A stretch of DNA of 64,000 nt from Siphonodentalium dalli (taxonomy: Eukaryota; Mollusca; Scaphopoda; Gadilida; Siphonodentaliidae), in assembly GCA_032622095.1 (NCBI GenBank), contig CP136066.1, positions 168,836,664 to 168,900,663 on the forward strand, in the 5' to 3' direction. Position numbers and translations under genes: made by a program. Positions 57,643 through 64,000 of the stretch are shown piece after piece. Each line of letters starts with the position of its first letter. The stretch's first letter is position 1. The notes under the pieces are model-generated. The model saw nothing but the letters and a program-made list of their open reading frames with translations. It made no database searches and was not told the origin of the DNA.

Positions 57643-60600
57643 ATGATTATGACATGCCCCTTAAATTTGTTATCCAGTTTCTAATTGTCTCCGAACTTTT
57701 GCAAAATATATAGCATGTCCAGGCATGTCCATAAATTATTCGAGCTTTTTCAAATTATAGATGGGATGTGCCACTTTAACACGGATGTACAAATAAATAT
57801 TCGCATTCAAACAGAATCAAGCAGAAAATTGTCTATGATTATGACATGCCCCTTAAATTGCTATCCAGTACAAAAGTTTCTAATTCTCTCCGAACTTTTG
57901 CAAAATATATAGCATGTCCATAAATTATTCGAGCTTTTTCAGATTACAGATGGGATGTGCCACTTTAACCCGGATGTACAAATAAATATTCGCATTCAAA
58001 CAGAAAACTTTTTTTTACCCTATTTTAATACAAACAAAAAACAAGCAAACAAACAAACAAAAATAAATAAATCTTAAGCATCTGGAATGGTGATCATCAT
58101 TCGTTCTTCCGGCCAGGGTTAAAGCGGCAAATGAAATCAATGAGACAATTTTAAGCAATAGCGCACTGTCTTAAGAAACGTCTGGCATGATTCGCTTTGT
58201 AGGATTCCAATAATACAAATTGTTGATTAATTTGTCCATCCAAAATTAAAGCGACGCATGTCATTCATGAAAATTTTTGTATTTCAGCGCAAATTCTTAT
58301 AATGTCTGGCATGATGCTGTATTTGATCGAGTATTATTTATATACAATCTGCTTTTATCATTCTTTCTTATAGCCAGTGTTAAAGTGGCACATGACATTC
58401 AGGAGAGAATTTTATATATTAGCGCGCTGTCTTAAGCAATGTCTGACATGATTCGCTTTGTAGGATTCCAATAGTGCAAATTTGTTGATTAATGTGTCCA
58501 TCCAAAATTAAAGCGACGCATGTCATTCATGAAATTTTTGTACTTCAGAGAAAATACTTAAAATGTCTGGCATGATGCTATATTTGATCGAGTATTATTT
58601 ATATACAATCTGCTTTTATCATTCATTCTTATAGTCAGGGTTAAAGTGACACATGACATTCAGGAGAGAATTTTATATAATAGCACGCCGTCTTAAGCAA
58701 TGTCTGGCATGATTCGCTTTGTAGGAATCCAATAATACATGTGTGTTGATTAATTTATGAATCCAGGTTTAAGGCAACGTGTGCCATTCATGAAATTTTT
58801 TGTATTTCAGCGCAGATTTTTAAAATGTCTGGCATGATGCGCTTTGAAATCTTGAGTCAATAATACAAACATTTGTTCATCCATCATGGAATTGATATGT
58901 AATGTATATGTCAATTCAATTTTTTACAACTTGTAGGTCAATGTAAGATTAAAGCAGCTATTACCATTCATTAGGCTTTTTTCTATAATAAACGTAACAT
59001 TCGGATAATAGTGGAAGACAATTTAGGCAATGCACTGTGTATGATTCTAGCAGTATAATAATTTGGTGACCCATGTGGGATTTATATGTGTGCATGTACC
59101 AGTATGTGTTTATTCTTATTCAATCGTACATTTAAAGTTAAAGTGATAATGTAATTCATGGGTTATTTTTCGATAACAATGCAGATATTATTCAAATAGT
59201 ACAATGCTTTGTTGATCCATCATGTGATTTATGTACACGTATCCATATTTCTCGTTAAAATAGAAAAAACGTTTTATGGATGTCATGTGTTTGTTTTTTG
59301 TTTTTTCTTTAATATGAATTTATTCAGATTACTTTTGAAATTTTGAAAACAGACAATTCTTTGTCTAAACTAATTAGATCTAGAATATTTAAAACTTATG
59401 CACGACTATGGGAAGCTTTATTATACATATGTGTTCCTTGATTACACATGCACGAGATATCTAGAATTTTCTATATTGGCGTACCAACGCACACTAATGA
59501 ATCACGATGGATGGTATACACTGCCTTATTACCCTAAATCTACATGTATGCACAAATGAATCTACAAATACATGTATACAAATCCCATGATGGGTCACCA
59601 AATCTTTCATATTGCTCGAATAGTACACAACATACCCTGTATACCAGACTTAGTCTGGATGGTGCTTTGCTATACAAAAAATGTCCCATAATATGAGATG
59701 TGCCGCTTAACTTAGAATGTACGGATGAATTGATACTGATACATGTACCAAATTATTATACTTAATGACCAGTGTTTAGATATAATGTCGCATGACTTGT
59801 GTTGATCCTAGAACATGTCTCATGAATTGTGTTAATCTAGATCATGCATGTAACAATTACTTGACAGGAACAAATGTACATATAATATACATGTATACCC
59901 CATGATGTGTCATTATACATGTATGCCTACAATTCCTATAATAATGTCTCATGAATTGTCAAAAAAGCCAAAATGGCATATGCCGCCTTTAATACTAGAA
60001 CTAGACCATGTATATACAAATTATTAGGGATACACAGATGTACATGTATACAGATTGAATGATGTTTCACCAAATGTTTTTTAATTACAGACTCGTTGTT
60101 AGGATGGTGCTTTATTTATGAAAATGTCTCATAAATGACATGTGCCGATTTAACCCTGGATGTTTGATTTAACTTTGGATGTATGATTTAACTTTGGATG
60201 TATGAATAAATTAACATTAGCATACATGTATACAAATCCCATGATGGGTCACCAATGTTTTTTAGTATTACCGGAACTGAACACATTGCCTAGATTATAG
60301 ACATCTGTTGCATGAAGGGTATAATTATGCCACCTTAATTACCCTTAAATATGTGAATTGATCAACACATACATGCGTACAATTACAAATCCCATGATGG
60401 GTCACCAAAATTTATGCATCACTTCACTGGAATAACATTCAATCCACCATGCCAAACTTATTTTGTATAATGCTGCTTTAACATGGACACAATTTTCATA
60501 AATGGCATGCTCATCTTTAACCCTAAATGTACAAAAGGATGATCATATATACATGATTACATACATGCAGCCGTACAATACATGTATTTGCATACACCCT
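57643..60600. repeat. Satellite-like field of diverged ~130-bp monomers, mixed orientation
   Basis: 57643-58010 is a 192-bp unit repeated twice (ATGATTATGACATGCCCC to AATATTCGCATTCAAACAG). 58100-58860 contains three 261-bp units, each marked by TTCGCTTTGTAGGA at 58191, 58452 and 58713. Each 261-bp unit is itself two related halves (TTAAAGTGGCACATGACATT and TTAAAGCGACGCATGTCATT). Farther right, weaker copies in the other orientation carry GACATGTGCCGATTTAACCC and AATCCCATGATGGGTCACC (59581, 60235, 60390). No coding texture. Confidence 0.75.
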
Positions 60601-61800
60601 TGTACTTACTGGAATCATGATACCAGTAAGTATACTTATCTTTCCTCATGACTTTGTTGTATTTTTGTATACACTATAGATGATTTTGATTTTGATATGA
60701 CAAAATGTCAAAGCAGAAGATATGCATTCATGTACACAGGTGTGTAAACATACACAATTTCTGACAGGCTATACAGGTATATTTAGTAGTTATTAATACT
60801 TACACTCACATAATGGTAGCCTACATATTCACTGCATTTGATCCTAAAGAGGCATGACCAAATCCGTGTACCACCTTCGGGAATGATGTTTGCCAGCCTA
60901 CAGAATACTGAGTCAATGGGTTAATCGCCTGCACTAGAGGCATTATTGTAACCACCACGTGTTTTAGTCGAATCCATTTAAATAAAACCGAAGACACCAT
61001 AAAACTGTTTGTGCAACAATTGCCTGACATTTACACAAACCGTTTGAATGAATGTAAACTCCGAGTAACTTTTATAAGAAATAAGAATAGCTCAAATGTG
61101 ATGTTTTCAAGTTTCTTGCACACGAGACGACTCCGATATTTCACGAATCCGATGTGATCAAAATGACCTTGACATTTATTATTATTGAATTAGGTCATGT
61201 TGTGACAGTACAGTCAGGTCCGAAACATTCCGAGCACAATTAAGTCAACTCTATTAAGACGAATTAATTCATGAATTTAGATTTCTTTTGAAAACAAATT
61301 ATCCTTTGTCAAATATAATCAGAAGTCGGTATACCATACATGTACATACATTCATTTATAAATCTTCATGTTTTATTAATATAGATTCTTGTTCATGTAT
61401 TTTCAACATATTGGCCCACACTCGTACATTTAGCCATATAGGTCTATATGCCTATACGTATATTATGGAGTTATCTATTTATACTATGACGTAAGTCCTC
61501 GTTGCGGGTCAATTAGATAGCCTACACGTCAAGTCACAGATATGCACTTTTTTGGCAATACTTTCATGAGAAAATAACAAGCGGAATTTGAAATGTTAAT
61601 TGACCGTCGATTGATTCGTACACGAGGACTTACCAGAAACATATACCCGCCGAATACAACACATCATTAAAATAATATGTACTTCATATTACGGTTAGCT
61701 CTGGTAACAATGCACGGACTATACATATTCATGCTTGCATCTTTAATTCATTCTGAAGTGGAGGGCATACATTTCATTCATTCCATTATAGGTCGTACTC
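60601..61800. other. No gene called
   Basis: A minus-strand stretch 60810-61000 holds an ATG frame (MDSTKTRGGYNNASSAG) with a TAA and a following GTAAGTATT donor-like site. Evidence is too weak for a gene call. The rest is AT-rich. Confidence 0.4.
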
Positions 61801-64000
61801 ATGGCTACACATAACGTAAATTTGAGTGAGGTTCGGGATTCTGATGAATATAACTTTACAATGAAATGGAACGAAGCGGAACAGGAAAATGACGATTATT
61901 TAAATTCCGCTATTAATACCTGCAATGAATGTGGATACATTTCACCATCACACACTATAGATCAATCAAATAAAAAACCAAAATTTTCAATATTCAGCCT
62001 CAACTGTCGAAGCATCAATGCAAATTTCGATTCTTTGTGTAATCTCCTATGCGACTTAAAGTCGAATAATAATTCATTCGACGTTATTGCTTTAACTGAA
62101 ACATTTAAAATACGACAAGCATCGCACTTCCAAATACCGGGATATTACCCTATGGAATTCAAGTGTAGGGCTGATGACGATGATGGTAGAGGTGGTGTAT
62201 GCCTTTACATAAAAGATTCCATTCACTATAAAAATCGACCCGACCTTAGTGAATTTATTCCACACGTAATAGAAACAATATTCGTGGAAATTAACCCAGG
62301 AAAAAATGACTCTCGTATAATCGGCTGCGTTTACAGACCAAATACCGCACCAAAGGCCAACGTTGATAATTTTTTGAAAAAATTCGACGATATTCTAAAA
62401 AAAATTAATAACCACAAATCATATATATCAGGAGACTTTAATATTGACCTACTCAATTTCAACTCGCATACAAAAACGAACGATTTCATAAATAACATTT
62501 TCACAAGAGGATTCGTGCCAAGGATAACTAAACCTACTCGAATGACTGATCATTCAGCAACTCTCATCGATAATATATATACCAATAACCTACAAGGCGA
62601 ATGTAAATCTGGCATAATCACATGCGATGTTTCCGATCATTTCGGCATATTTTATTCAGAATCTAACCAAAAGAGACAAAACAGCACCAATAATAACGAA
62701 GCTATCACTAATCAAAGAAGTTTTAGTCCTGATAACATAATTAGATTCAAAAATCTTTTTAAATCTTGTACCTTTGACTCCGTCACATCTTGTAGAAGTG
62801 TCGACCAAGCATATGAAATCTTCTTAGATATCTATATGAATGCATATGAACTAGCTTTCCCCATCAAAAGTCGACATATGCCCAAAAAATTAATAAAACG
62901 CAATCCTTGTATGACAGCTGGATTGATTAAGTCAAGTATTATTAAGAACCAGCTATATTTACACAAATTGAATAAACCCACGGAAACGAACGTAAATAAA
63001 TATTTGAGCTATCGTACCTTATATAATAAACTAATCAGAAGGAGTAAAAATATATACTATACAAATATTCTAGAAGTAAATAAAAATAACTTAAAGAAAA
63101 CATGGGAAATACTTAAGGGTGCATTGAAGATAAATGGAAACACAAATAATAACCCAAGACCTTTACCGAAAACGGAATAGAACTTGAAAATTCCAAACTC
63201 ATATCGGAAAAGTTCAATGACTTTTCTAAAAAATTGGGCGGGAAACTAGCCAACTCAATGAACATGAAAATGACTCTCATTTTACAGATTTTCTCCAAAA
63301 CCGCAAACCAGACGACATCAATTTCAAAATAATTCCGACCTCTATACAGGAGATCATCCTCACGTGTTTCTCTATGACTGGGAAAGTATCAAGGGATTTC
63401 AATAGTATATCAACTAAACTTATCAAGGAAACAATTGAGGAGATAGCCCCAGCATTATTGCATATTTTTAACTTGTCCTTAGAGCATGGAATAGTCCCTA
63501 ACAAAATGAAAATTTCTAAAGTAGTCCCGATCCCAAAAAATAATACCACTCATGAAATTTCCAACTACAGACCTATCAGCATTCTTCCAACTATCTCTAA
63601 AATCCTCGAAAAAATAATGCATAAACGATTATTAGACTTCTTAAATGAACAAAACATACTCTATAAACACCAATACGGCTTCCGTCCTAATCATTCAACC
63701 TTCCATCCTGTATTACACCTCCTCGATCAAGTTGTCTCAAATAATGACAAAATGACAAGAGATTCCACTTTAGCTCTATTTCTCGACCTCTCAAAAGCAT
63801 TTGACACAATAAATCACGATATTTTACTCCTTAAACTAGATCACTATGGTATACGAGGCACAGCATACTCATGGTTTCAGAGCTATCTGCAAAATAGAAG
63901 GCAATATGTTGAACTCAATGGTATTAAATCTAAATTAACGGAAGTGACGTGCGGAGTGCCACAGGGATCAATCCTGGAACCGATAATTTTCTTAATTTAC
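61801..64000 (+). pseudogene. LINE ORF2: APE endonuclease and reverse transcriptase (runs off window)
   Basis: From an ATG at 61801 the frame covers an AP-endonuclease: SLNCRSI (residues 67-73), ALTET with the metal-binding Glu (100), SGDFNIDLL (Asp212, Asn214) and SDHFGIF (Asp279-His280). Two one-base frame changes follow (about 63153 and 63250). The RT then reads NYRPISILPTISKILEKI, YGFRPNHST, LFLDLSKAFDTINHDI with the first catalytic Asp, and CGVPQGSIL. The window ends before the YxDD motif. Known: this layout belongs to the CR1/L2/Jockey superfamily. The two breaks are repaired by one A each. No ORF1 lies immediately upstream. Confidence 0.92.

Noticed and set aside
58100-58860. CRISPR-like array
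   Set aside because: Units are long, contiguous and diverged with no short repeat/unique spacer pattern.
60821-61030. Possible N-terminal exon of the decarboxylase
   Set aside because: A donor-like GTAAGT follows, but the sequence shows no group II decarboxylase motif and contains an in-frame TAA.

Overview
The window looks like nuclear DNA from a lophotrochozoan invertebrate, most likely a mollusc. It is AT-rich with few open frames. The recognisable coding pieces are split by GT/AG introns. A tRNA-derived SINE is present twice, TACATGTA-type words are common, and mobile-element debris covers much of the sequence. There are no operons, ribosome binding sites, rRNA genes or free-standing tRNA genes. 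The assignment to a phylum is inference.

The one clearly host-like gene is on the minus strand at 49.2-55.4 kb. Two phase-1 exons, separated by a 5.5 kb intron, encode the PLP-binding core and C-terminus of a group II PLP-dependent decarboxylase of the bacterial L-2,4-diaminobutyrate-decarboxylase type. Its N-terminal exons were not found. Other spliced but broken genes lie on the minus strand. One is a fragment with the RNA 2'-phosphotransferase (KptA/Tpt1) signature (12.9-13.7 kb). One is an OTU cysteine-protease relic (4.7-5.8 kb). One is a zinc-finger protein of unknown role (24.8-30.9 kb) whose 3' half is duplicated and also scattered elsewhere in the window. Several small candidate exons with good splice donors lie in 1-7 kb.

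Retroelements include two partial copies of one LINE ORF1 with zinc knuckles (8.4-10.2 kb minus, 41.2-43.5 kb plus), a LINE RNase H remnant (1.7 kb), LINE pol debris (46 kb), a coiled-coil/RRM LINE ORF1 (56.2-57.1 kb), an APE-endonuclease/RT LINE ORF2 running off the right edge (61.8-64 kb), and gag-like and aspartic-protease relics (13.7-14.7 kb). DNA transposons include a CACTA/EnSpm Tnp2 transposase (36.8-38.3 kb), several hAT-like MITEs with 8-bp target duplications, a piggyBac-like element (TTAA) nested in a TA-flanked element (21-23 kb), and a TTA-flanked MITE (27.1-27.8 kb). Three further families combine a terminal hairpin, a (GTCC)n-like tract and roughly 170-bp tandem units (33.2, 44.2, 47.5 and 52.2 kb). 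A satellite-like field with 261-bp units occupies 57.6-60.6 kb.

Nested insertions give a relative order of events, because uninterrupted paralogues of several insertion sites are in the same window. Most frame breaks in otherwise well-preserved coding sequence can be mended by one base in a short A/T run. That pattern raises the question of base-calling error rather than true decay.
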